From Kappaphycus alvarezii (Eukaryota > Rhodophyta > Florideophyceae > Gigartinales > Solieriaceae), in NCBI GenBank assembly GCA_002205965.3, contig NADL03000109.1, positions 186,001 through 250,000 on the forward strand: a DNA stretch of 64,000 nt. Reading direction: 5' to 3'. Position numbers and translations under genes: made by a program. Of this stretch, positions 35,201 to 45,608 are shown piece by piece (the stretch's first letter is position 1; the number at the start of each line of letters is the position of its first letter). The notes under the pieces are model-generated. The model made no database searches. It saw nothing but the letters and a program-made list of their open reading frames with translations, and was not told the DNA's origin.

Positions 35201-37146
35201 GCCGGTTGACCGGATGAAAACGAAATACGGAACACGTCCACGTGCTCGTCGACAAGTTTCTCGAGTGTCCCGGCTTCCGCTTCTGGTAAAACGTTTTCTC
35301 GGGCGGCTTGTTTTAGATTCCGAACTTCGGAGAGAATATTCTCATGCTGCTCCGAATCGATCGGGTCTAACAGCGATGCATCCGGAAACGGATCTTCTTC
35401 CTTCCTGGCGGTGTAGAAGTTAAACCATGGCCGATCTTCCGTTACGCGGTTCTTCTTTGTTTTCGATTCATCGGAGCCTCTGTCTTTCTCCAAACTGTCG
35501 GGGTTGTTTGCCGAATTGTCGGTTTTGATGCGGTTCAGTCTCGCAAACATCATGCGGCTGATCGAACCGCCGCGATTTCCGATTATCAAATTCCCTACAT
35601 GGAAGCAGTAAGATCCATCAAGTACGGAGCAATTATTGTCTAGGAGGGTACGAGTGTCCACCTGGAGATGCCGGAGTATCGGAAGTCCGATGATCAGGTC
35701 CTCGCAGGCGAGTTCATCGTCCGCAACGAGGAAGGACAATTTGCCGAGAGCCAGCTGCCCGGAAACCAACTGTAAGATCATCCTCGGAACCGTCCATGAT
35801 CGGGAAAAAGAGAACGAAAAATATCCTCTTCGGTCTTCAGGGCAACCTGAATCTGCACCGGGTCGATGAGGCAGATTTCCGGATACCTCAGATTGCTGCT
35901 TTCTCAGCGAGAGTCTTGAAAACGAGACTGCCGTCAATTCCATCATCACACGGGCCTGGAGTGGAGATTTTTGCACGACCATCCCAGACTTCAACCGGAT
36001 AAGACGGTGAATCCGATTCTTTGGGTACTGTATTCCGAACTTTCGGTTTGCTCATTGCGGCCTGTCGTAGCCCTGCCTTGATCACCGGTTGTGCCGGACC
36101 GCTTGTCGTATGTTTGGCTGCGATTAGAATGAAAAGAGCTATCTAGGGCCTTCACAGCCGCAAGGTTGGAGAGAAATTTTGCTTTCTCCTCATCCGTCAA
36201 TCGGGATAATCGCGGACCCAATGAAGGGAGCCCTTGGCCTTGCATGGACCATGGGGTCAAAATGGTGGTTGACAGGAAGACTTCCCTCTCCGATTCTTCG
36301 GATTTCCTGAAACCGAACCAGTCGGATTGGGCTTGTCCTTGTCATTGTCCCCGCTATGTTTTGGCTTGTTGTTACGAGAATCTTCCCGCTTCTGCCTTGG
36401 ACCGTTGTCCAAGAGCTGAAACGCTTCCGATACACGGATTGCATGTTGCATGAACTTCGGAAAATCGTTCCTACAGTCATGATGTGCAAAATCCAAATCC
36501 GGTTCAAACCAGTATTGTAACGTCTTTGGCTTGACCACAGACAGTACATGATATACTGCAACCTTCTGGTTAGACTTGAGTAACTATGCTAAACCGTTAC
36601 GTGGGAGAATCTTGTGATACGACATGAATAGAGATTCCATGCCAGATCTCGCATTCCTGTCGGTCATATATCCATCCGTAAATCGGTACGGACGATATTG
36701 TCCAGAGTGTCAAAGTTGACAGCATCCCGGGATTCTTGGACTTTCTTTTCGAGGTAAGCCCTCAGCGCGGGGTCTATTAATCCTTCATAATCGGAAAAAA
36801 ATTCGATGAAACTGGGAGCCAACGCGGAATCGATAGTTTCCGGGTCAACAAAAAACTTGAGATTGACCGGACGGATAGCTTCCGTCGTGGTACTTACGGC
36901 ATATGTGAGTTGCTGCGCTCGGGAAGCAATCTCGCGCGTGTACTGATCGTACAAGCGGAGGAACATCCGTATAGATTCGGCATCCGTGCGAACAAATGGT
37001 GGATGATTTACCGATGTTGAAAGGGTAGGAGTAAACGTGCGCGAAGAAGAGCTGTGTTGTTCGCAAATTTCCGGTTGTCGGTGGAGAGTAGTTGAATGAA
37101 ATTCTTGAATGAAGAAACCGTTACTTCGGGATAGTGATCACTGTGA

Positions 37147-37402
37147 TGAAGTTTTTGGATTCCTCTCGAAGGAGAAAGATCCATAGGCGTTTACTTCACC
37201 GTCGTCGTCCATTAAAAATGGGGGAACCGAGAAACCGGTGAAGTGATTCCAATTACTAATTACGCTAATTACCAATTAAAATTGTAATGTACAGTAGCAT
37301 CGTGTACTGTACCACAGCAATGAATGTGGGAGGTACTACTGTATCCCAGCAATGAATTACGGATGCGCATGTGCGCCGTAGAGATCCGACTTGTTGGTTA
37401 CA
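37147..37402 (-). repeat. G3 5' LTR
   Basis: 256 bp partner of 32017-32268. On the minus strand it starts TGTAACC and ends CTTCA. About 20 differences are seen between the two. Confidence 0.85.
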
Positions 37403-37410
37403 CTAGGACA

Positions 37411-37420
37411 GTGCAGATAC
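37411..37420. repeat. Target-site duplication of LINE L1a, 3' side
   Basis: GTGCAGATAC, identical to 39305-39314. The Rep-1 copy I site has the related ATTCAGATAC near 2545. Confidence 0.75.
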
Positions 37421-39304
37421 GTGGTGGTAGATCTTTATTTGTCGTACAATGTCGCACAGAGGCGTGCGGAGGGTATTTATAAATTAACTACGGATGCGGG
37501 CGGCGGGTAGAAACTTGTCGCGCCTGCATTATTTGGAGACTAAATGCAAAACGGGTAACGAAGTCGCGGAGCTCCTGTTGAGGGGAGGAACCGCGACGGG
37601 AAGCAGCGAAGGAAGCAAGGCGGCGGAAAAAAGCCTTACCGTCGTCGCCCAAGGCGCCATAGATATCAATCCCGACGGGGAGAGGAGGATATCGTTTCGG
37701 TTGCAGTAAGTGCCGTAATGACGATGTTTCTCGCGCTCTGCGAGTGTCGCGGCGGCGCCGGCAGTAACCGTACTTGGCGAAATGTGGCGGCGTGCGGAGG
37801 GGTGGGCAACAGTAACGTCGACGGCTATATCGGTACTGTGAAGCCCGTATGCAGCGGGTATGTAAATATCCATTCGTAGCACGGGGGACTCCGAATGCCC
37901 AGATGAGTCGGGAACCTGGTGGAGGAGCGGATGTTCGACGAGGGCGACGATCCCAACTTCCTTGCAGTAGCGGGCAAGAACGTTGCGGAGGATGTGGTGA
38001 CGACGAGTCATTCCGTCTTCGTATTTGCAGGTCAACGCGTGTTGACCACTTGGATCTAAGACGGGTGCGATGTCGGCCGAGCGGCGGGAGCAGACCGGAC
38101 AGCGAGTAGATCCAGGGAATAGCGCGATGCCGAGACGTAGAGCCAGAGCGACTTTCCAGGCGGAAGAGGACATGTACGTACCGCGGTGGGGGTGAGGAAG
38201 CGAAGAGAAAACAGTCGATGCGGAGGATGTGCGCACGGAGAGGAGCCGTGCTCGGTCGTGGGCTGCCGCGGTATCGGACTTCGATAGCATGAGTTCAGTT
38301 GTGATCGCAGACTGGAGCCTTTCGCCGGGGACCGGCGATGAACAACGCTCGAAAAGAGCCGTAGCTGTAAGCGACGAAGACAGCTGCGGGTGGCGGGAGG
38401 ATAAGAGCGAGATGGCAGACCGAGGGATCTCTTCCAAGTGGCGGTCCTGGGAAAGGGTAAGCAGGTCGGAGATAAGTCGAAAAGAATCAATTACAGATGC
38501 TGCGTATGCAGCCTCGGTAATGTCTGAAGTTTGCAGGAGACCTAGACCGCCCATTGAGAAGGGGAGAGAGGCTTGGAGCCAGGCTCGCTCTGGACAGGGC
38601 AGCTGCAATTGGTGGAACGCTTCCCTCTGCTTCTGATCGAAGCTAGCGGCGAGAACCGCAGATTGAGTGGAGGGAAGCGTACGCAGCAAGTGCATGACCT
38701 TGGAGGCGTTCGCGCAGAAGCGGTGTAAGTGGAAAGCCAATTGAGCATCATCCAAGTCTCGAAGGGATTGGAAGATGCGGTCAACTTCGTTTTGGCGGCC
38801 TGCGAAAAATTGGGAAACAAAAGCGTCCGAGCCAATCGGGGATCCCAGCACGATAAAACCAGGGGGGGTTGAAAAGGGGCAAGGAAGTGCCAAAGGGGAG
38901 TGGGAAGGGGAGAAGCCGTAAACTTGGGTCTTGGCAAGGTTGAGCTGGAACCCTAGTGGACCTCCTTCAAGCTGGATGAAACGGATGGCAGCAGCGGCTT
39001 GGGATCGAGGAAGAACAATGTTACCGTCATCTGCGTACCAAGCGTTCAGGGCAGGTGAGAACTTCTCCTGTAACGATAGCAAGAGCGGATGGAGAGCCAG
39101 GGCAAAGAGCAAGGGACCGAGGGGATCACCTTGCTGAGTGCCCTCTGAACTACGGACATAGTAGGGTCCGAAAGCAAGCTCTGTAGGAGCATCGTAACAA
39201 GAGTGTACCCACCGTGCGAGGCCTGGGGCATGTGTCTGTACGGCTTCCAGAATGCGCTGGCGGGAGATGCAATTGAAAGCGTTGCGAGCATCTATCTGGA
39301 CCAC
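37421..39304 (-). mobile_element. LINE L1a, young 5'-truncated insertion
   Basis: A 1.88-kb minus-strand insertion lies between two copies of GTGCAGATAC. Its 3' end (AATAAA then ATCTACCACCAC, plus coordinates 37421-37440) has no poly(A) tail. The 5' end starts inside reverse transcriptase at the QIDARNAFN motif. Its last 342 bp match L1b (52494-52834) with about three differences and match L1c (54748-55070) more distantly. It sits in Rep-1 next to G3. The near identity to L1b implies recent activity of the family, probably driven by a full-length copy outside this window. Confidence 0.85.
37529..39304 (-). pseudogene. LINE L1a polymerase and restriction-like endonuclease frame
   Basis: The open frame runs from 39403 to 37529 (624 residues), but its first 33 residues are flanking Rep-1, so LINE coding begins at 39304. 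In frame numbering: motif A at 37-44 (IDARNAFN), motif B at 88-100 (GTQQGDPLGPLLF), catalytic YADD at 123-126, and GGLGL at 285-289. A zinc ribbon lies at 435-459 (CPVC, then QHALTC). The nuclease signature is at 510-560 (RMDIYI, DIAVDVTVAHP, then AEREKHRHYG). Such LINEs nick their target with the nuclease and prime reverse transcription there. Near 37678 a C run has four C where L1b has five. The last 50 or so residues are therefore shifted relative to L1b, whose frame (GIDIYGALGDDGKAF) is also kept in L1c and looks ancestral. The copy is 5'-truncated and frameshifted, hence inactive. Confidence 0.85.
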
Positions 39305-39314
39305 GTGCAGATAC
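39305..39314. repeat. Target-site duplication of LINE L1a, 5' side
   Basis: GTGCAGATAC, identical to 37411-37420. Confidence 0.75.
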
Positions 39315-40515
39315 AACCTTTCAATTATTTTCGTTCCATACAGTACCACGTACCTGGAGCGTGAAATAGCACAATGCAGTTCATCATCAATATCATGACG
39401 CATGTAAAAACTCCTCGATTATCCGGATCATTTTCAAACAGGAAGCAGTGTCAATCGAGAGGAAGGGGTCATAATAGAAAGTAATCAGTAGGGATTTAAG
39501 TGCAGTGTTGAGGGTTGCACCGTAGGCTCCTCGAAGAGTTGCAGATCTTCGCGTAGTAGAAGAGACAGTTCAACAAGAGGCTTACATAGAATAGAACTAG
39601 CTGTGGCCCCGGCTACATGAACTGGCCTGAGGGCACGAGTGACACGATTTGTTAAATGCAGTGAGATAAGACCTTTAGTCACTTTGCAAGTGACTTGACG
39701 AGGCATCTGGAAGGGGAGAGAACAGCGCCAGCAACCGAATAGGGTGCGGTCTGAATGTTATCACACGGTCCCAAGTGCTTCTGCGACTTCTCAGCGAAAA
39801 TCTCAAATGAATAATCGTAAGCACTTTAGATCTTACGATGTACTATCAGGTGACGACCACTGCTTTCACAAGCTCCCGTTGATCCAGGCATGTGGCTTGC
39901 TTGGATAATCAAAAATGGCATTGACCTTAAAGAGGGTGCCTTCCAAAGCAGAAATACAATTTTGTCGTCATTTAGTCGCACAGATCCCGAAGCTCATCTT
40001 TCCTCCATCCCTCGATAGAAACTAAATCGCAATACTCTACCGTGGCACAAATTCGGTACCTCTTCCTTTTGGAATATTTCCTAATTATTTCCATTTTCGG
40101 AAGCACTGCCACAACGCGATGTATTTTCGGAAGCACTGCAACAACGCGGTTGCTTGCGAAAATGGAAATAGTTAGGAAATATTCATCTGCGCGGTTGAAC
40201 CCAATACGTCCAGCCGGGGCAGTACGGTCCCTTCGTAATGCATTTTTAGTAAGAAGAGGTCACCTTTTCCTCCTGCCACAACCGTCTTTTTGCTCCAGCA
40301 CCCCGAGAGCACGCAGGAGTGTCTATTCTTAACGAACACAAATCTAACTGCCCCACTTCCCATTCGCCTCTCTCAAATCCGCAGAGATCAACGAATTCTT
40401 CAGCTACTCGCGTATCTTACAGTTGCAGTGAGTTCAGCCTCTCGCCCACACCATCAGCCACCTTCCCGTCCACAGCAGCGAAGCAGCCAAATCTCTGGTT
40501 ACCCCAGGTTCGAGC
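39315..40515 (+). repeat. Rep-1 copy III, right part
   Basis: Collinear with 2555-2721, 3139-3222 and 5299-6030, without the two inserts of copy I. It has an extra local duplication around 40110-40260 built on TTTTCGGAAGCACTGC. Similarity ends about 35 bp before the ATG at 40549. Confidence 0.7.
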
Positions 40516-40548
40516 CAACACTCGGTACGCGAAGAGCTTGCAGTCATA

Positions 40549-40914
40549 ATGCCGTTGAGACTTGGTTTTGTTGCATTGGTCACTATCATGTTCTTTGGTG
40601 CCCCGTTCCCGCTTGCAAATGCTGTTGTTCTTTCGTCTCCTGAACCTGAAGTGGACCCTATGTTTTCTGCTCCCGGAATCGCCGTCCGATTGCAAGCAAT
40701 CTCTGCTATCCTCAACGAGAATTCTGTTACCTCCAAAATTAAGAAACCCGTCTCAACTGTGCAACAAACAAATGAACTGAAAGCACAGCAAGTTCTAGAG
40801 GGCATTGCCATCGTTTTGCTTTGTTTTAATTTCGATTATCGACGACCGCAGCCCTTTTTGGACTCATCATACACGAACCGCTGCCGCTTTACCAGAGCGG
40901 TACTAATTATTTGA
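40549..40914 (+). CDS. Small protein with predicted signal peptide, function unknown
   Basis: The frame encodes 121 residues from an ATG preceded by a pyrimidine-rich leader. Residues 1-25 form a textbook signal peptide: basic start MPLRLG, hydrophobic core VALVTIMFFGAPFPL, and small residues at ANA before the likely cut. The mature part is polar (PEPEVDPMFSAPG, then helix-like LQAISAILNENSVTSKIKK and VQQTNELKAQQVLEG). A second hydrophobic stretch (IAIVLLCFNF) occurs near residue 90. The tail after that is basic and may be intron or read-through. No family was recognised. The upstream 950 bp is Rep-1, which also occurs at 5299-6030 without this frame. It could be a host gene with a duplicated upstream region or cargo of the repeat. 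Confidence 0.4.
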   Translation: MPLRLGFVALVTIMFFGAPFPLANAVVLSSPEPEVDPMFSAPGIAVRLQAISAILNENSVTSKIKKPVSTVQQTNELKAQQVLEGIAIVLLCFNFDYRRPQPFLDSSYTNRCRFTRAVLII

Positions 40915-41186
40915 ATATGCGGCGAGAGACTAGCAGCACGATATCTGCAGCTACGGCTCGTCTTAGAGAGCAAACATTTTGACATTTCAAGAACAAAACA
41001 CCAAAAACATTCCCCTCTGAGAACTAACCTTACCCGATCCCTAGATTAGTGTTAGCTGTTAAATAATCACATGTATGCAGATGCAAACACGAACACATAT
41101 GCATACAGAAGGTGTATTAGTCCATAGTTTTACAAGAAAATTGCACATGAACGGTGAACACACGATAAGCTCAGTTGTATTCGCTT
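40915..41186. other. No gene recognised
   Basis: Possible 3' flank of the small gene and outer edge of LINE L3. Confidence 0.35.
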
Positions 41187-41431
41187 TTACATTACACTGC
41201 TAATTGTAGGTCCACAGTATATAAGCCATTGTAGTAACTGTTTAGCAAGTTTGAGTGACGTAAGGACGACAAACCAGCATCCACGCGGCGAAATTCTTCG
41301 ATCGGCTTTGACAAGTTGGTCGTGGCGCCCGATAATGGACCCGTCATCGTGGTACGCAGTTGAAGTAACAACTTTGCCAGATCTCTGTTCTCCTCTTCCT
41401 CTGAAAGGGGAAAGGTTTGGGTGTTTTACTC
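41187..41431 (-). pseudogene. LINE L3, palm portion
   Basis: A minus-strand frame has STAYHDDGSIIGRHDQLVKA near 41330-41360. This aligns with the YHGDGYIIAKYTELLKV region of L2, so it holds the YxDD catalytic motif in the form YHDD. It continues with SLKLAKQLLQWLIYCGP. This is the downstream part of the LINE whose upstream part lies at 45609-46972. The two are separated by the copia F insertion. A Rep-2 core lies between the two LINE parts and next to this one. Confidence 0.6.
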
Positions 41432-41537
41432 CTGGAAGATACATCCGATCTATCCCATGGTTTTCCAGACAACCACAATCGACTCAAAAAGGGTTTACCG
41501 ACACAGTAATGGGGAAGGAACTACGCTCCCTAAAAAG
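41407..41537 (-). repeat. Rep-2, long copy inside LINE L3
   Basis: Starts at the GGTTTGGGTGTTTTACT end and extends to the copia F LTR. Its portion 41432-41537 is repeated at 45503-45608. Compared with L2, the Rep-2 block falls between motif B and the YxDD motif as extra sequence, so it appears to be an insertion in the LINE. Confidence 0.6.
41432..41537 (+). repeat. 106-bp flanking direct repeat, left copy
   Basis: Ends exactly at the copia F 5' LTR. Matches 45503-45608 with about four differences. Confidence 0.85.
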
Positions 41538-41908
41538 TGTTGAGACAAAGCACGAGAAGTCACTCAAACCGCTTTACAGTCACAGGTGCAACTGTAGCTT
41601 ACAGTTGATTGTATTTTAGATCCAAAAACTAGGAAGCCAATCCCGTCAACGACACCTCGGCGGGACACAGTACTTATCTGTGACCGCGCCTCGGCATCGA
41701 CCACCTCTAGCTTGAAGACTAAGCGTCTCATCGGTAAACCAGACTGAACAACTCGTCCGGTATCTCTAGCACTCGCCTAACTCCACTGAGATTAGGGTTG
41801 CGACCGACCTTGGCCTACATCACCCTGACTTGGCTGCGTTGGGCAGGTAGCACTCAGGACTGAGTACCCCAGGGCGGACCGAGACGCCAAACCCCCAGTT
41901 TCCACAAC
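41538..41908 (+). repeat. Copia F 5' LTR
   Basis: 371 bp, matching 45129-45500 at all but about seven positions. Confidence 0.85.
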
Positions 41909-44900
41909 GCTTGCAAGTTCATACGGAACTGGTAAAAACCCTCCTCGGCCCGAACACTCCTCACTCTCCCTCTCAGTCACCTCCCATCTTCCTCCCATCT
42001 TTCTCGTCGTGTCACCTCTCATCTTCCTCGTGTCCTCCTCCCATCTTCCTCGCTACCCATCATCCTCCCTTACCCTCCCTTCTCGGCCCTCCCCTTTTCA
42101 GAACCCCACCTACTCCCCTCACCTTTATCTCCATCTAAAATTCTTACTATGCTGGAACTTTTCTCCGAAGCAGACCTCAGTCTGTTGGAAAAGGACATCG
42201 CGAGAAATGAGGAGAGCACAAGCGACCCACAGGTGCTCGGCTTATGTGCTATCCTCAAGGACCCAATTGAGCAACCAAAAGCAGACGTTCTAGGGTACCT
42301 GCAAGAATCCCTACCTGTAGATACACTCTTCGTTGAAGAATGTTTGGCCAACCACAGGATTTCAGCGTCGTAAGACATATCTTAGAGAAATCCGATATCG
42401 AAGTGATACGCGATCGAAACCTCAAGATCAGCGTGAAAGTCGCCAGAGCATTGTACCAAGACCCCGCGCAGGATTCTGAGGCCGAAGCTTATGTCGAGTC
42501 ATATCACCGTGCGAAGCACCACCGCCGTCATAATCAAGGCCCAGAAGCCGGGACAGGGGCAGCCGCTCGTTAAATTGTAGCTGCCCGTCCAGAAGTGAGT
42601 GATCAACAGGCATTAGATGGAACAAGGCAGCCGTAACGAACGCATTCAAGGAAGAAGACAAGTACTCCGGCTCCTCTCTGGCAAGTTACCATTACACTGC
42701 GTTCGAAACAAGTTCCTTGATGCATTCCGAGATCAAAGCATACCGCGTAAAGACCAAGTCGACCTTCTTCACGCCGGACTATCTGGCTTGGCGTTGGACT
42801 ACTATTACCAGTCCATCCGAGGTATTTACACTACAATTGACGAAGCCTTCAAGGCGCTAGAGGAGCGCTTCAACTCTCTCCAGCACCAAGCCCAAGCACG
42901 CTCGTACCTCACGAAACTGACTATAGAGGGAATTAAGAAGGAGAAGAACTGCTCGTCAATGACAGCTCTCGAGGTCGCACATGAGCGGATCATTAACACT
43001 GTCCCATCTTGTGGCCGAGAATACCAAAGTGACAACCATTATTGCGACTTCATGGAAGATTTTGTCCGAGAGGCAGATTGGGCTGGAAAGGTCATCCATG
43101 ACTGGCTAACTCCATCGCCAACTGTACATATGGATTACAATACCTTATACTCAAAGCTAGGCGCCGCAATCACATCTTATGAACGCCGTCACCCGACTGG
43201 CGACGATTCTTACGGCTCCGCATTCTTCGGAGAAAGGTATGCCGCGCCAATGCGCCGCCCCACTAGCTCCGGAACTAGAAGGACTGTACGGAGCAATGCC
43301 AGCGCACAACGCGGCTCCGGCGACCTTAGTCTCTCCAGCATGCTGCGACCCCAAAATAGGATTCGTAAGGCCATGTCCCCAGCACAGCTAGCAGACATCA
43401 AGGCCAAGAAACGATCCCTTCGTTGCAAACAACTAGGCCATTGGCGTCACGAATGCCCCTAGCGAAACCAAACTCAAGTAACTCTGTAATGATGTCCTTC
43501 ATCTCAGATATTGGAAACAGCGAGGACGCCGTCGCCAAGACACTCTGGGCCATATCTGAAGACGACGATGAATACTACGCCTATTGCACCCTCCAATACC
43601 AGGACCACGACAGCTCAGACGGTCACAGCAACTCCTTCGAGGCACTAGTACACCACATCGAACAGTCAAACGCACCGTATACCGAAGCTGAAGCGACCAT
43701 TGACCTACAGAACTCTTTCGTGGCACTGATAAATTGCCTTCCCGGCGCTCCAGCAAGTGACGATGAGCAGGATTTTCGACCGCCGACGGGGCACTAGAGG
43801 ACCCCCCGCCGGCTACTACTGCGTCTTCCACATTCTTGACCCGAACCGATGGCTTTAAGCCACAGCTCTACTACGGAAACGAAGACGATCACACCACGCC
43901 TCGCAAATACCGCGTCTATGCAATACCTGAAAAGGCCGGTCCATTCAAGAGCAGCCCAGGGCTATTTGAAGGTGCCGCACTGGACACTGGCGCTCAAATT
44001 TCTGTCATGGGCGTCGAACAAGCACGAGCATACCGCTCTACAGCGGGGTTTTCGTTCAAGCTTGCTGTCTCCAGTTCACACTTTCGTTTTGGAGCCGATC
44101 GCTCCAAGTCAATGGGAAAATCCCCATCGTTATATGCACTCCCCGGAGCATCCTTCACCTCTGGATCGACGTCGTCCCACAAGATATCCCAATACTCATC
44201 GATTTGGACGTATTACATAATTCCACCGTTGGACCAGACGGCCTTTGCCCCCAATCTTCGTCTTCGGCGACCTCCCTAGGGCACCAACACTGACAACAAA
44301 AAATCTCCCACGCAAAAGGAACGATTCAGGGACTTACGGACAGCACAAGTCGAGTACGAACGATAGGTCTCCCGCGAATTAGTGCACCGCGGCCTTCGCA
44401 CTACCGCGCCCCCCGCCTCAGACTACAGGTACATTCCGGGTGATTTCGCATACGTCTACAGAGAAAGGATCAAGCAGTATACTGGACCGCACCTAATAGC
44501 GTCAGTTAGCGGAAAACAAGTCCGACTGCATGTCGGAGAAAGAACCAGCCCCCGCGACTTTAACAAGGCACAGCTCCGACCAGCTCCGCACACTCGTCTG
44601 CAGTCTATGGACGAGATGATTACTGATGATGATAAAAGACCCCCCGTGTGCTGTATTCAGAAGTAACCCCTATCGGAGATACTCGTGGGAACTGCGCCGA
44701 GTTTGACGTAAGTCAAGCATACTTACAATCGGCTTCAAGCCTAAAACGTGACGCTTTCATCCGCCCCAAGGAATTAGATCTACTCCCAGGGGAGCTTATC
44801 CAAGTCATCAAACCACTGTACGGACTCAGTGATAGCGGCGACTACTGGTGTGAGACATTCGCCAAATTCCACGTCCACAACCAACGCATGGAAAAAGCAA

Positions 44901-45128
44901 CCGGCGACTTCGCCCTCTTCTTCCGGCGCTGTGAAGACTAACTCGTGGCACTGTCAGGCTCATATGTTGATGACGTTATCCAAGCATCGCCAGCATCTCA
45001 CAAACGGGAGATCCGCAAGCAAATCATGAAACTACTTCTCGGTACCCACAAGTTGTCGCACCCCGTACAGCAGTTCGTTATCTACCCCACTGGAAACAAC
45101 AGCGGTTCTCGGAACTTCCAGGGGAGCA

Positions 45129-45500
45129 TGTTTGAGACGAAGCACGAGAAGTCACTCAGACCGCTTTACAGTCACAGGTGCAACTGTAGCTTACAGTTGA
45201 TTGTATTTTAGATCCAAAAACTAGGACGCCAATCCCGTCAACGACACCTCGGCGGGACACAGTACTTATCTGTGACCGCGCCTCGGCATCGACCACCTCT
45301 AGCTTGAAGACTAAGCGTCTCATCGGTAAACCAGACTGAACAACTCGTCCGGTATCTCTAGCACTCGCCTAACTCCACTGAGATTGGGGTTGCGACCGAC
45401 CTTGGCCTACATCACCCTGACTTGGCTGCGTTGGGCAGGTAGCACTCAGGACTGAGTACCCAGGGCGGACCGAGACGCCAAACCCCCCAGTTTCCACAAC
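45129..45500 (+). repeat. Copia F 3' LTR
   Basis: 372 bp partner of 41538-41908. Confidence 0.85.
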
Positions 45501-45502
45501 AA

Positions 45503-45608
45503 CTGGAAGATACATCTGATCTATCCCATGGTTTTCCAGACAACCACAATCGACTCGAAAATGGTATACCGACACAGTAATGGGGAAGGAACTACGCTCC
45601 CTAAAAAG
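45503..45608 (+). repeat. 106-bp flanking direct repeat, right copy
   Basis: Begins two bases after the 3' LTR and matches 41432-41537. Confidence 0.85.

Larger units (their letters stand above)
32017..37402 (-). mobile_element. Ty3/gypsy element G3 with both LTRs
   Basis: A 5.4-kb minus-strand element is bounded by LTRs at 37147-37402 (5') and 32017-32268 (3'), about 91% identical by eye. A polypurine tract AAAAGGGGGCAG abuts the 3' LTR. Gag remnants lie at 36260-37066. A 611-residue open frame at 34159-35994 covers the protease end (DLIIGLPILRHLQ) and reverse transcriptase (FAKFDLSHGYWQLELD, AWLDDVLLH). RNase H is at 33830-34150. Integrase is at 32448-33600 (LRWRGPRRVV near its end). A chromodomain-like tail is at 32325-32437 (RWKYLPKSEDSLEP). 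The LDD palm form is known from a gypsy lineage found in oomycetes and other protists. The element looks structurally whole but is broken, with perhaps five to ten breaks. No clear target duplication. Confidence 0.85.
41538..45500 (+). mobile_element. Ty1/copia element F with both LTRs
   Basis: LTRs at 41538-41908 and 45129-45500 (about 98% alike by eye) start TGTTGAGAC or TGTTTGAGAC and end CCACAAC. The internal part holds gag at about 42150-43460, with a zinc-knuckle end near 43440 (LGHWRHEC). The protease region is at 43870-44200 (ALDTGAQISVMG). An integrase C-terminal-like segment is at 44380-44600. The start of reverse transcriptase is at 44690-45030 (AEFDVSQAYLQ, SYVDDVIQA). The internal region is short for a copia element and the coding parts are spread over frames. 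It is a broken fossil, of fairly recent age from LTR similarity, with several breaks. It splits LINE L3. Confidence 0.8.

Noticed and set aside
32011-37407. Target-site duplication for gypsy G3
   Set aside because: The flanks CAATA and CTAGG do not match, and shifting the LTR edge gives only a 4-of-5 match, so none is claimed.
37849-38636. Plus-strand frames opposite the L1a polymerase
   Set aside because: They are antisense shadows of the long LINE frame and have no independent support.
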